In this document: one piece after another, positions 1-8,803 of the stretch | Layout of the letters: every line of letters starts with the position of its first letter | How positions within the stretch are numbered: position 1 is the stretch's first letter | DNA from: Cyanobacteria bacterium QS_8_64_29 | GTDB taxonomy: Bacteria > Cyanobacteriota > Cyanobacteriia > Cyanobacteriales > Rubidibacteraceae | Length of the DNA stretch: 55,930 nucleotides | Assembly (NCBI GenBank): GCA_003022125.1 | Contig: PXQH01000049.1 | Coordinates: 1 to 55,930 of the forward strand | Reading direction: 5' to 3' | Notes under the pieces: model-generated | Told to the model about the DNA's origin: nothing | What the model saw: only the letters and a program-made list of their open reading frames with translations | Databases searched by the model: none | Position numbers and translations under genes: made by a program

Positions 1-81
1 GCGGTTGTTGGTGCTGGTTACCCACTGGCAAAACTGCTCCCAGGCGCCACCGCTTTGCTGGCGTTCTAGGGTCGTCGTCAT
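1..81 (-). CDS. psbA: Photosystem II D1 protein, 5' end only (runs off the left edge)
   Basis: Reading the minus strand from the ATG at 81 gives 27 residues beginning MTTTLERQQ and ending [14 protein letters not shown], the nearly invariant N-terminus of D1, the photosystem II reaction-centre core subunit that binds the Mn cluster and the secondary quinone. The open frame continues past base 1, so only the stromal N-terminus before the first membrane helix is present. It is divergent from cofG; the shared 113 bp upstream holds a TTTAAG/CTTAAA inverted repeat at 124-138. Cyanobacteria usually carry several psbA copies, and this fragment cannot show which isoform it is. Confidence 0.93.
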   Translation of the reverse strand, partial: MTTTLERQQSGGAWEQFCQWVTSTNNR

Positions 82-123
82 ATCTCGATGAGTCCTTGAT
101 TAGGGCGACAAAGCGCAGTAGCA

Positions 124-138
124 TTTAAGCTACTTAAA
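124..138. promoter_or_regulatory. Short inverted repeat between psbA and cofG
   Basis: TTTAAG, a three-base spacer, then CTTAAA lie in the AT-rich part of the divergent psbA/cofG spacer, about 43 bp upstream of the psbA start. The position suits a promoter-proximal operator or -10 region for psbA, but no clear -35/-10 pair could be assigned. The role is inferred from position only. Confidence 0.25.
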
Positions 139-194
139 ACAGCTTAACGAATTGAGGTGGGGATGCCCACCGAGCCGTCCGGAACGCAACGACC

Positions 195-1154
195 ATGCCT
201 GCCCCAACAGTCACCTACAGTCCGGCCTATACCCTGGTGCCGACTTACGAGTGCTTCAACCGCTGTACGTACTGCAACTTCCGACTGGAGCCAGGCCAGG
301 GGAGCTGGCTGAGCCTAGCGGCGGCGCAGCGGCAGCTCGCTCGGCTGCAGGCCAGCGGGACTTGCGAAATCCTGTTGTTGAGCGGCGAAGTGCATCCGCG
401 ATCGCCGCAGCGGGGCGCCTGGTTGCAGCGAATTGCCGATCTCGCCGAGCTGGCGCTGGCCATGGGCTTTTTGCCCCACGCCAACGTCGGGCCGCTGCAA
501 CGGGCTGAAATGGCGCAGCTCAAGCAGATGAGCGTCTCGATGGGGTTAATGCTGGAGCAGCTGACACCGGCGCTGTTGCAAACAGTGCACCGGCAAGCCC
601 CTAGTAAAGAGCCCCAATGGCGGCTGCAGCAGTTGGCGTGGGCAGGCGAGCTCCAGATCCCGTTTACCACAGGAGTGCTGCTGGGCATCGGTGAGACCGC
701 TGCCGATCGAGAAGCCACCTTGGGCGCGATCGCGCGCCTCCACCGGCGCTGGGGCCACATCCAGGAGGTCATCCTGCAGCCGCACAGCCTTGGTAGCAGC
801 CAAGCGGTAGCCCAGGAGGGCTTCGACCTCCACCAACTACCGACACTTATCGCACGGGCGCGCGCGCTACTGCCGGCCGATATCGCCATCCAGTTTCCAC
901 CCAATCTGGTCGGCGACAGGCAGTTACTCCTTGATTGCCTGGCAGCCGGAGCTCGGGATTTGGGCGGCATTGGCCCCACCGATGAGGTCAATCCAAACTA
1001 TCCCCACCATCAGCCGCGATCGCTGGCAGCGCTGCTGGCGGGAGCCGGCTGGCAATTGGTGCCCCGCCTGCCAGTTTATCCCCAGTACCTCGATTGGCTG
1101 CTGCCGCCGTTGCAAGCTGCCGCCCAGCGCTGGCAAGGCGCGATCGCGCCCTAG
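195..1154 (+). CDS. cofG: FO synthase subunit CofG (radical SAM)
   Basis: A 319-residue radical SAM enzyme. The CX3CX2C cluster motif is at residues 20-27 (CFNRCTYC). The motif spacing, length and C-terminal region (GIGPTDEVNPNYP) fit CofG, which with CofH makes FO (7,8-didemethyl-8-hydroxy-5-deazariboflavin), the F420 precursor and the antenna chromophore of some cyanobacterial photolyases. The ATG at 195 gives the normal N-terminus. CofH is not in the window. The gene ends in TAG and is followed after about 108 bp by nadA on the same strand. CofG and CofH are close relatives; CofG is preferred on length and ending. Confidence 0.82.
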   Translation: MPAPTVTYSPAYTLVPTYECFNRCTYCNFRLEPGQGSWLSLAAAQRQLARLQASGTCEILLLSGEVHPRSPQRGAWLQRIADLAELALAMGFLPHANVGPLQRAEMAQLKQMSVSMGLMLEQLTPALLQTVHRQAPSKEPQWRLQQLAWAGELQIPFTTGVLLGIGETAADREATLGAIARLHRRWGHIQEVILQPHSLGSSQAVAQEGFDLHQLPTLIARARALLPADIAIQFPPNLVGDRQLLLDCLAAGARDLGGIGPTDEVNPNYPHHQPRSLAALLAGAGWQLVPRLPVYPQYLDWLLPPLQAAAQRWQGAIAP

Positions 1155-1202
1155 TTGCGGCCGGACCGCTGCCTGCCAATTTTGGTGACAGCCACTACAA
1201 TA

Positions 1203-1224
1203 TTTGGTATATACCACCATAAAT
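1203..1224 (+). promoter_or_regulatory. Candidate NAD-gene operator upstream of nadA
   Basis: A 22 bp stretch beginning TTTGGTA and ending CACCATAAAT lies 38 bp before the nadA GTG start and contains the perfect palindrome TGGTATATACCA (1205-1216). The same pattern, TTTGGTA, five bases, CAC, then C/T-ATAA-A/T-T, recurs upstream of pncB at 43161-43182 on the minus strand. Because nrtR is encoded in the pncB operon, a shared NrtR operator/promoter is a reasonable inference. Confidence 0.5.
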
Positions 1225-1262
1225 CTTGCAGTTTCCCCTGCCGCGAGCGGCAGGTTGCAATC

Positions 1263-2234
1263 GTGTTTGCCACAGCCTTATCCGATCGCACGCCTGAGGT
1301 GGCCGCGACGCCCGACGACCTGGTTGCTGCCATCGAAGAGCGCAAGCAAGCGCTCAACGCCATTGTGCTGGCGCACTACTATCAGGAGCCTGCCATTCAA
1401 GACATCGCCGATTGCATTGGCGATTCGTTGGGGCTGGCGCGCAAGGCGGCTGAGACGGACGCCGATGCCATCGTGTTTGCTGGCGTGCACTTTATGGCCG
1501 AAACGGCCAAGATCCTCAACCCCGACAAGCAAGTCCTGCTGCCGGATTTAAATGCCGGTTGCTCGCTGGCCGAGAGCTGCCCGCCTGACGCGTTCGCTGC
1601 CTTTAAGGCCGACCGGCCCGACCATACGGTGGTCTCTTACATCAACTGCTCGGCGGCCATCAAGGCCATGAGCGACATTGTCTGTACCAGCTCCAACGCC
1701 GTCGGCATCATCAACCAAATCCCGGCCGAGCAGCCCATTATCTTTGCCCCCGATCGCAACTTGGGCCGCTACGTTATGCAGCAAACCGGGCGCGAGCTGG
1801 TGCTGTGGCAGGGCAGCTGCATCGTGCACGAAACGTTTTCCGAAAAAAAGATCGTCCAGCTGCAGCTCGATTATCCCAAGGCCGAGCTAATCGCGCACCC
1901 CGAGTGCGAGGCCCCCCTCCTGCGCCGCGCGCACTTTATCGGCTCGACCGCCAAGCTGTTGCGCCACTGCCAGCAGAGCCCCCAGCGCGAGTTCATCGTG
2001 GCGACCGAGCCGGGCCTCATCCACCAGATGCAGCAAGCAGCACCCGACAAGCGCTTCATTCCGGCACCGGCAACCAACCACTGCGCCTGCAATGAGTGCC
2101 CGCACATGCGCCTCAATACGCTCGAGAAGCTGTATTGGGCCATGGTCCGGCGCGAACCGGCTATCGAGCTGGATGAGGGGACGCGTCAGGCAGCGCTTCG
2201 GCCCATCCAGCGCATGCTGGCCATGAGTACCTAA
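1263..2234 (+). CDS. nadA: Quinolinate synthase A
   Basis: NadA condenses iminoaspartate with dihydroxyacetone phosphate to quinolinate in de novo NAD synthesis, using an oxygen-sensitive [4Fe-4S] cluster. The frame carries the family segments [32 protein letters not shown] (about residue 100), HPECEAP (about 214) and CACNECPHM (about 278), which hold the cluster cysteines. The frame is open back to a TTG at 1155, but homology begins only around [13 protein letters not shown], so the GTG at 1263 is chosen (323 residues, a normal length). It follows cofG, but the motif at 1203-1224 suggests its own promoter. Confidence 0.9.
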   Translation: MFATALSDRTPEVAATPDDLVAAIEERKQALNAIVLAHYYQEPAIQDIADCIGDSLGLARKAAETDADAIVFAGVHFMAETAKILNPDKQVLLPDLNAGCSLAESCPPDAFAAFKADRPDHTVVSYINCSAAIKAMSDIVCTSSNAVGIINQIPAEQPIIFAPDRNLGRYVMQQTGRELVLWQGSCIVHETFSEKKIVQLQLDYPKAELIAHPECEAPLLRRAHFIGSTAKLLRHCQQSPQREFIVATEPGLIHQMQQAAPDKRFIPAPATNHCACNECPHMRLNTLEKLYWAMVRREPAIELDEGTRQAALRPIQRMLAMST

Positions 2235-2238
2235 CCCG

Positions 2239-3369
2239 CTAAATCGTTACCGGCGAATCTACATAAACGGAGGGCTCGGTGCTGCTGAATTCGATGCCAT
2301 AGCCCACTAGTTTTTTCGAGATCGTTTCGTTGGCCAGCTCGAGCAGGCGCTTGCGCAGCTCGATGGAATCCTCGCTCGATCCCAGAATGAAAAAACTGAC
2401 CCGCGCGCGCGTGCCCGGTTTGTTGTCCGTCTCGAATAGCGAAACGCGCGTACTGCCAGGATCGATGCCAAACAGCGCGTTGGTGCTGTCCTCAACCACT
2501 TGCTCGACTAGGGCGCGCTCGCCCAGGATCTGGGTAAAGTCCAGATACAGCAGCACCATGACCTTTTTGCCGCGGGTAATGTTTTCAATGTCCAAATTGG
2601 CCATGGTGGAGTTGGGCACGATGTAGAGCGTGCTTTTAGCCGCCGTGCGGATTTTGGTCGAGCGCAACCCGATCGACTCAATGCGGCCGTAGAGATCGGG
2701 AGCGGCTGGGTTGAAGTTGGCGCGAATGTACTCGCCCGGGACGAACGGCCGGTCCAAATAGAGAACGATCGTCCCCAATAGCTGCTCCAGCGTTCTTTGG
2801 GCGGCAAAGGCAATCGCCAAGCCCCCAATCCCCACCCCTGCCAGCAATCCGACAAGGTTAAAGTTCTGGCTCTGGGCAAAGGCAACAACGGCAAAAAAGC
2901 CAATCATGACGTTGGCAACGGTCTCGACAATGAGCAGCAGCTCGTTGACTTCGCGGCCCAGCCGGCGGATCAAATCAATTCCGTAGGCGCGAACGAACTG
3001 CCGGAACAGGCGCGAGAGCAGCCACGCAATGCCCGCAATCAGGGCCAGATTAAAAAAAAAGCCCAAAAAGCCGTACAGCGCTTCATACGGCTGCACGATC
3101 TGCAGCGACAGCGAGATCAGAATGAGGGTGCCTGCTATCCAAAATAAGTTTTTGATGGGCGCAATCAAGTTGGCATAAATGCCGGCAGCGCGTTGCGGGG
3201 CAAACCGCCAGACGACCTAGCTCAACAGGAAAGGGGTCAAGCGGCCCACCAGCAGCGATAGCAGCAGGGCCAGCAGGAAAAAGCCCAGATCGATGCCGAA
3301 ATTGAGCCAAAAGGCGCGCGTTTCCGGCTCGAGTCGGAAAAACTCGCGAACGAACTCAGGGATTGCCAT
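2239..3369 (-). pseudogene. MscS-family mechanosensitive channel, interrupted by one in-frame TAG
   Basis: From the ATG at 3369 the minus strand reads 50 residues (MAIPEFVREFF... ending LTPFLLS), then TAG at 3217-3219, then continues in the same frame as an uninterrupted MscS protein to 2239. The downstream part has the TM3/pore region (VGLLAGVGIGGLAIAFAAQ), the YLDRPFVPGEYI loop, the beta domain (IESIGLRSTKIRT, IVPNSTM) and the C-terminal alpha/beta domain. Apart from the TAG the gene is complete (about 375 codons). A shorter product could start at the TTG at 3168, which lacks a clear ribosome site and would lose the first membrane segment. The ATG lies 5 bp after the stop of the upstream paralogue, so the three MscS genes were one operon. 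Confidence 0.75.
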
Positions 3370-3647
3370 TAAGCTCAAACGGTGATGGGAACATCCACAT
3401 AAAGGGTAGTATCGACGTTGGCGAGCGTAAGGCCCTGTTGCGCTAGCCGCGCAGCCAGCCGATGCCGGGCAAACTCTAGCAGATGCTTGCGCAACTGCAT
3501 CGAATCCTGGCTTGCCCCTAAAACGAACAAGCTCACCTGGGCGCGCGTGCCGCTCCCATCCGCCCGATCAAGCAGCGAGATGCGGGTGCTGCCAGGGTCA
3601 ATCCCCAACAGCCCGTCTGTCTCCGACTGGACCGTTCGCTTGAGCCA

Positions 3648-3746
3648 ATACCAATTTGAGCAGCAGATGCACGCTTACTAAAGAACATGACTCCCATATT
3701 GAGGGAGTTTCGAGGGTCAAAATCTAGTGCACAAGCCACGAGAATT
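3648..3746 (-). repeat. Interspersed repeat copy A (inside the MscS pseudogene)
   Basis: In element orientation (minus strand) it reads AATTCTCGTGGCTTGTGCAC at the start, has the central hairpin ACTCCC-TCAATAT-GGGAGT, and ends GCTCAAATTGGTAT. It lacks the first six bases seen in the other copies but is the only copy retaining the 3' end AATTGGTAT, the exact inverse complement of the 5' end ATACCAATT of the others. It lies in the reading direction of the host gene, introduces an in-frame TAG six codons in, and replaces about 120 bp of MscS coding sequence. Confidence 0.85.
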
Positions 3747-4353
3747 TGCCGGCTAGGCGAATGCGGGTCGAGCGCAGCCCGATGGCATCGACGCGCCCGT
3801 AAAGAAACGACTCCCCCTGACGCGGTCTGAGGACGCTGCGCGGACTGAAGCTGTTGCGATTGATGCGCACGTACTCCCCGGGCACCAGGGGCCGGTCCAA
3901 ATACAGCACCAGCGTGCCCCAAATTTGCTCTAGGAGGCGCCGTGCGGCCGCCGTGATCGCCAAGCCGCCTAGGCTCAAACCGGCCGAGACCCGCAACAGG
4001 TTGATGCCGCGCCCTTGCGCGAATGCGGCCGTGATCGCGAGCGCAAGGGCGGCATTGCCCGCGAACTCGAGCAATAGCAGCAGCTCGCTGGACCCAGTCC
4101 CCAGCTTGCGAATGGGAGCAGCGCCATAGCGGCGCAGCAGGCGTCCTAGCAATCGCGACGCCACCCCCGCCAAGGCGAGCGCTAGCGCCAGCTCGACGCC
4201 CAGCGACAGGAGGGTATAGAGCGGCTGGTAGGGTTGCAGCGGTGCCAGCGCCCAGCGCAGCAGTCCCAGCGTAAGCGCCAGCCGCAACAGGCCATCAGCG
4301 GTGCCAGCAACTGCCGGTCGGCCTCGGCAAGCGCGCGCGATCCCGAGGCATTC

Positions 4354-4450
4354 ATACCAATTCTCGTGGCTTGTGCACTAGATTCCGACCTCCAAAACTC
4401 CCTCAATATGGGAGTTATATTTTCTGGAAAGCGTGCATCCACTGCTCAAA
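4354..4450 (+). repeat. Interspersed repeat copy B (inside the MscS pseudogene)
   Basis: A 97 bp copy starting ATACCAATTCTCGTGGCTTG and ending ACTGCTCAAA, with hairpin AACTCCC-TCAATAT-GGGAGTT. It is inverted relative to copy A, so A and B bracket about 600 bp of the pseudogene as inverted repeats. Short minus-strand reading frames over this repeat and copy C begin with nearly the same peptide (MDARFP...); these are repeat sequence, not genes. Confidence 0.88.
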
Positions 4451-4571
4451 GCCAGGCTCAGCAGCGCCGCATCGGTCAGGATCTCGAGGGCAAATGCCTG
4501 TGCGTCGCGATCAAAGGGAACGAGCTGGCGGATGCCTGCCGGAAGGGCTTCCCACATGCCGCCGGGTGCCT

Positions 4572-5672
4572 CTAGATGGTAATGGGCGAGGCCACGTTGG
4601 TGGTTCGCTCCTGCAGGTCGAAGGCAATGCCGTATTCTTTGAGCTGCAAGCTCACATTCTGCTTGGCACTATCGACCAACTGGCGGCGCAGCTCCATTGA
4701 GAACTTGCCCGAGCCCAGCACGAACAGATTAATCTGCGCTTGCGTCAGGCTCTGGCCGCTGTCATCGGTGATATTACTGAAGGTGACCTCGGTGCTGCGC
4801 GGGTCGATGCCAACGATGTCGCGCGTGCTGTCCAAAAACACTTGGCGGATGAGGGCTTTTTCATCCTCGGGAATGGCCCGATAAAACCGCAAGTAGACGA
4901 TGGAGATGATCTTGCGGGCATCGGTAAAGTTCTCAACTTTGGACTCGGTCAAAAAGCTGTTGGGCACGACCATCACGGTCCCCTTGCCCGAGGTGCGGAT
5001 GCGGGTGGAGCGCAACCCGATCGACTCGATCCGCCCGAAGGTCCCGTCATCCAGCCCCACGTAGTCATCGGTGACAAAGGGCCGATCGATGTAGAGCACG
5101 ATACCGCCCAGTAGCTGCTCCAGGCTCTTCTGGGCGGCAAAGGCGATCGCCAAACCGCCCACCCCCAAGCTAGCCAGCAACCCAAATAGGTTGATCTGGT
5201 GGATCTGGGCAAAGATGAATAGAACGGTCACAACGATGGCCGTATTGGCCAGCACCTTGCCCACGACCAGCAGTTCGCTGTTGACTTTGCGCTTGCTCTT
5301 AATGACGGCACTGAGCAGGTACTGGTCGAAAAACTGCTTGAACACCCGCGACCCCGTCCAGCTCACCAGGACGCTGATCGCGAGGCCCAGCGCAATCTCG
5401 AACCAATCCAGCCAGCGCGGGGCATAAGTGTAGATAATGGCCAGATCCGCTGCCGACAGGAGCGCGATCGCCACCAGCCAACTTTGGTAGGGGGCAAACG
5501 CGTTGCGGTAGATAGCTTGGGCTTGCGGCGACATTACGCGCTCGGGAAGCGTTACCAACGCCCGGTAGAGGCCAAAGAGAGCCCCCAATGAGGCCAAAAC
5601 CTCAATCGCGATCGCAATGCCGGTTAGGAGCCGTGCGTCGAGCGCCAGTACGTCGCTGAGGGATTCGATCAT
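4572..5672 (-). CDS. MscS-family mechanosensitive ion channel (intact)
   Basis: A 366-residue small-conductance mechanosensitive channel of the inner membrane, expected to open under turgor on hypo-osmotic shock. N-terminal hydrophobic segments lie near residues 10-35, 60-80 and 90-110. They are followed by the pore-lining segment INLFGLLASLGVGGLAIAFA, the RPF loop, the beta domain (FGRIESIGLRSTRIRT, VVPNS) and the C-terminal domain ending NVASPITI. The ATG at 5672 is preferred over a TTG four codons upstream. It is the first and only undamaged gene of the three-gene tandem array. Confidence 0.9.
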   Translation of the reverse strand: MIESLSDVLALDARLLTGIAIAIEVLASLGALFGLYRALVTLPERVMSPQAQAIYRNAFAPYQSWLVAIALLSAADLAIIYTYAPRWLDWFEIALGLAISVLVSWTGSRVFKQFFDQYLLSAVIKSKRKVNSELLVVGKVLANTAIVVTVLFIFAQIHQINLFGLLASLGVGGLAIAFAAQKSLEQLLGGIVLYIDRPFVTDDYVGLDDGTFGRIESIGLRSTRIRTSGKGTVMVVPNSFLTESKVENFTDARKIISIVYLRFYRAIPEDEKALIRQVFLDSTRDIVGIDPRSTEVTFSNITDDSGQSLTQAQINLFVLGSGKFSMELRRQLVDSAKQNVSLQLKEYGIAFDLQERTTNVASPITI

Positions 5673-5798
5673 GGTGGGTTGCAAGCAGTCGGCTGCTACC
5701 TGTTGGGAAAGTGGCGGTTCCCACGCTAGCCTACCCCGCCCGCCCCTGCGAGACGGGCGCTTGCTAGCCTAAAGCCAGAGGCACCGTCAGGCAGCGGC

Positions 5799-7181
5799 AT
5801 GTCCCAACAGCCGGCGCAAGGCGAAACCATTGCCGCCATTGCCACACCAGTGGTCCCCGAGCAGGGCAGCGTTGGCATCGTGCGGCTCTCGGGCGAGAGC
5901 GCCATGGCGATCGCGCGCGCCCTATTTCACGCCCCCGGCCGGCAGCCCTGGGAGAGCCATCGCATCCTCTACGGCTACGTGCACCACCCCGAAACGCAGC
6001 AGACAGTGGATGAGGCCCTGCTGCTGATCATGCAGGGGCCGCGTTCCTATACGCGCGAAGACGTGGTGGAGTTTCACTGCCACGGCGGCATCGTGCCGGT
6101 GCAGCAGGTGCAGCAGCTGTGCCTGGCGCAGGGCGCGCGGCTGGCGCAGCCGGGCGAGTTCACCTTGCGAGCCTTTCTCAACGGACGGCTGGATCTAACC
6201 CAAGCCGAGAGCGTTGCCGAGCTGGTGGGGGCGCGATCGCCGCAGGCCTCCCACATGGCGCTAGCCGGCTTGCAGGGCAAGCTGGCCCAACCTATTCGCG
6301 ATCTGCGCGCAACCTGCCTGGAGATCTTGGCTGAGGTGGAGGCGCGCATCGACTTTGAAGACGATCTGCCGCCGCTGGATGAGGGCGACATCAGCCAGCG
6401 CATTGGCGAGGTCCGAGCCGAGCTCGAGCGCATCCTCGCCACTGCCGATCGGGGCGAGCTGCTGCGCAGCGGCTTAAAAGTCGCCATTGTCGGGCGGCCC
6501 AATGTGGGCAAATCCAGCCTGCTGAATGCCTGGAGCCGCAGCGATCGCGCCATCGTGACCGAGGTCCCCGGGACAACGCGCGATGTGGTCGAGTCGCAGC
6601 TCAACGTTCGGGGCGTGCCCATGCAAGTGCTCGATACGGCAGGCATGCGCGAGACCGAGGAAACGGTGGAGCGCATTGGCGTGGCGCAATCGCGCCACGC
6701 CGCCGATAGCGCCGACTTGGTCGTCTTTACGGTTGACGCGCAAGCAGGCTGGACGGCTGCCGAAGACGAAATCTACCAACACGTGCAGCACCGCCCCATC
6801 GTGCTAGTGGCCAACAAAACTGATTTGGCTCCCTCGGACAACGTCCGCCCCCCGGCCGGGATAACCCGCACTGTCAGCACCGCCGTGGCACAGAACCAGG
6901 GAATCGAAGCCCTCGAGCGGGCGCTGCTCGAGTCGGTCAACGCTGGCGAGCTCACGGCAGCCGATGCCGACATTGCCATCAACCAGCGCCAAGCCGCCGC
7001 CCTAACCCGGGCCCAAAACGCCCTGGATTGCGTGCGCGCCACCATCGGTGACGGACTGCCGCTGGATTTTTGGACCATCGATCTGCGAGGGGCTGTGCAG
7101 GCCCTGGGCGAGGTCACGGGTGAGGAAGTGACCGAGTCCATGCTCGATCGCATCTTCAGCCGCTTCTGCATTGGCAAGTAG
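5799..7181 (+). CDS. mnmE: tRNA modification GTPase MnmE
   Basis: MnmE, with MnmG, installs the 5-carboxymethylaminomethyl group on wobble uridine 34. The 460-residue protein has the N-terminal tetrahydrofolate-binding domain ([19 protein letters not shown]), a helical domain with an inserted G domain (G1 GRPNVGKSS near residue 231, G3 DTAG near 279, G4 NKTD near 338) and the C-terminal CIGK with the catalytic cysteine. Length and motifs are complete. It is divergent from the MscS array and convergent with the downstream ATPase gene, 11 bp away. Confidence 0.96.
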   Translation: MSQQPAQGETIAAIATPVVPEQGSVGIVRLSGESAMAIARALFHAPGRQPWESHRILYGYVHHPETQQTVDEALLLIMQGPRSYTREDVVEFHCHGGIVPVQQVQQLCLAQGARLAQPGEFTLRAFLNGRLDLTQAESVAELVGARSPQASHMALAGLQGKLAQPIRDLRATCLEILAEVEARIDFEDDLPPLDEGDISQRIGEVRAELERILATADRGELLRSGLKVAIVGRPNVGKSSLLNAWSRSDRAIVTEVPGTTRDVVESQLNVRGVPMQVLDTAGMRETEETVERIGVAQSRHAADSADLVVFTVDAQAGWTAAEDEIYQHVQHRPIVLVANKTDLAPSDNVRPPAGITRTVSTAVAQNQGIEALERALLESVNAGELTAADADIAINQRQAAALTRAQNALDCVRATIGDGLPLDFWTIDLRGAVQALGEVTGEEVTESMLDRIFSRFCIGK

Positions 7182-7192
7182 GCAGCCCTGCG

Positions 7193-8731
7193 CTACTCCA
7201 GCGCTAGCTGCGAGCGCCACGCCGGATCGGTGGTATCCACCTGCTGGAGGTAGTACTGCTCGGTCTCGCTAAAGGCCTCCACGGGCGCCGACTGCTGCTC
7301 CAGCAGCTCGGGCGTGGCGTCCGAGACATCCCCTTGGCGCTGGGCGAGACGCTGGCGCATCACCTCGAGCGGCGCCGTGCAGTGGTAGATGTGCAGCGGA
7401 AACTGCCGCTCGCGCGCCGAGGCCACTACGGGCTGGCGCTGCCCCTGGCGGGCGTAGGTCGCATCCAGCACCACGGCAAAGCCGCGCTCGGCCAAGCGCA
7501 AGCCCAACGCGCGCAGGCGATTGTAGGTGCGCCCAGTCATCTCGCCGGTGTAGAGCTCTGGCCCCCCGCGCGCCTCGAGCGGCACGCCGGCCAAGTGTTT
7601 GCGGACGGCATCCGAGCGCAGGTGAATCGCGCCCAACCGCTGAGCGATCTCGCTGGCAACCGTACTTTTGCCCGAGCCCGGACGCCCTGACATCAGGATC
7701 AGCCGGCCGCGCCCGGTCTGAGTGTACTGCCAAGCCAGGCGGTAGTAGTGCGCGGCCCTAGCCTGCGCTTGCTGCCGCTCGGCGGCCGAGACGTTGGGGT
7801 CATCCAGCAGCAAGGAAGCCACCTTGGCACGAACGTAGGCTTGCCGGCTCAGGTACAGCGGCAGTACCTCGGCCCCTTCCCAATCGCCGGTGCGCTCCAA
7901 GTAGGTATTGAGCAAGCGGTTGGCCCAGTCCCGGCGGCCGCGTGCCTCGACATCCATCACGGCAAACGCTACATCACAGATGACATCGACAAAGCGAAAT
8001 GCTTCGTTAAACTCAATGCGATCGAACAGCTGGATTTTGTCGCGCCACCAGCAAAGGTTGCGCAAGTGCAGGTCGCCGTGGCACTCGCGGATGCAGCCGT
8101 TGGCCTGGCGCTGCTCCAGCAGCGCGGCATCCCGCTCGAAAAAGCGATCCGTAAAGGCTTTCGTTTCGCGGTACTGCTGCGCGGTTTGGGGGCCGTCGAT
8201 GTAGCGCTCGGTCTGCGCATAGTTTTCGTCAAAGGCCTGGCGCACCTGCGACGGGCGGCCGAAGCTGGCAATGTAGTCGCTGGTTGCCGCCTCAGTGTGG
8301 AAGCGCGCGATGGTCTCGCCGAGGGCAACCATCCACTCGCCCGTTAGTTCCCCGCGCTCGAACTGCTCGCTCAGCAGCGAGTCCTGAGGGAACTGGCGCA
8401 TTTGGACCGCGTACTCCACAGGCTCGCCCGAGCCATCGAGCGCGAACTGCTCCCCGGCCTGCGCAATGGGCAACACGGCCAGATAGATATCGGGGGCAGT
8501 GGGCTGGTTCAGCCGCAGCTCCTGGTGGCAGTAATGCTGTCGCTTGGCCAGGGTGGAAAAATCCAAAAAGCCCAGGTCTTTGGGCTTTTTGACCTTGTAG
8601 GCGTAGTCTCCAGCCAGCAGGATGTAGGAGATGTGGGTTTGGATGAGCTCAACGCCGCCAGCAACCGCATGCGGGTAGAACTCGGGTTGCTGCATCTGCT
8701 GGATGAGCGGCGGTAGATCGGCCTCGGCCAT
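7193..8731 (-). CDS. Phosphotransferase-like / AAA ATPase fusion protein
   Basis: A 512-residue two-domain protein. The N-terminal half resembles aminoglycoside phosphotransferase/kinase-fold proteins: it has the catalytic-loop pattern HGDLHLRN near residue 215 and a following metal-site-like segment (LFDRIEFNEAFRFVDV). The C-terminal half is a small P-loop kinase domain of the zeta-toxin/AAA_33 type with Walker A GRPGSGKST near residue 347. Such fusions are widespread in bacteria and usually annotated as bifunctional phosphotransferase/ATP-binding proteins; the substrate is unknown. It lies 72 bp downstream of the comM-like gene on the same strand. Confidence 0.8.
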   Translation of the reverse strand: MAEADLPPLIQQMQQPEFYPHAVAGGVELIQTHISYILLAGDYAYKVKKPKDLGFLDFSTLAKRQHYCHQELRLNQPTAPDIYLAVLPIAQAGEQFALDGSGEPVEYAVQMRQFPQDSLLSEQFERGELTGEWMVALGETIARFHTEAATSDYIASFGRPSQVRQAFDENYAQTERYIDGPQTAQQYRETKAFTDRFFERDAALLEQRQANGCIRECHGDLHLRNLCWWRDKIQLFDRIEFNEAFRFVDVICDVAFAVMDVEARGRRDWANRLLNTYLERTGDWEGAEVLPLYLSRQAYVRAKVASLLLDDPNVSAAERQQAQARAAHYYRLAWQYTQTGRGRLILMSGRPGSGKSTVASEIAQRLGAIHLRSDAVRKHLAGVPLEARGGPELYTGEMTGRTYNRLRALGLRLAERGFAVVLDATYARQGQRQPVVASARERQFPLHIYHCTAPLEVMRQRLAQRQGDVSDATPELLEQQSAPVEAFSETEQYYLQQVDTTDPAWRSQLALE

Positions 8732-8803
8732 AGCAGTAAAGCAGGGTATTGCAGGGACAACATCCCAGCATGGCAGCCAAGCGACCGTGCGCCGGGGAAA
8801 GGG

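Larger units (their letters stand above)
3375..4558 (-). pseudogene. MscS-family channel gene, disrupted by two repeat copies and a frameshift
   Basis: The middle paralogue begins at the ATG at 4558 (MWEALPAGIRQLVPFD...) and runs to about 4451, where repeat copy B interrupts it. It resumes after 4354 (SRALAEADRQLLAPLMA), shifts frame near 4290 (one C appears lost in a GGCCTG context), continues as LLRLALTLGLLRW through the pore helix to GLRSTRIRLAGK, meets repeat copy A at 3746-3648, and resumes with WLKRTVQSETDGLLGIDPGSTR to the stop at 3375. Compared with its neighbours it lacks about 24 codons at copy B and about 40 codons (the VPNS beta-domain segment) at copy A. The ends remain recognisable, so the damage seems fairly recent. 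No functional channel can be made. Confidence 0.85.

Noticed and set aside
398-405. GCGATCGC octamers (first at 398-405 and 726-733, many after)
   Set aside because: These are HIP1-type octamers known to be abundant in many cyanobacterial genomes; useful for lineage, not a local feature.
1155-1262. Upstream TTG start for nadA adding 36 residues
   Set aside because: The added residues are Cys/Arg-rich, unlike NadA, and overlap the promoter motif; the GTG at 1263 gives normal length.
4182-4442. Minus-strand frame beginning MDARFPENITPILREF, also seen at 10272-10469
   Set aside because: The shared N-terminus is the repeat element read backwards; past the repeat the two sequences are unrelated.
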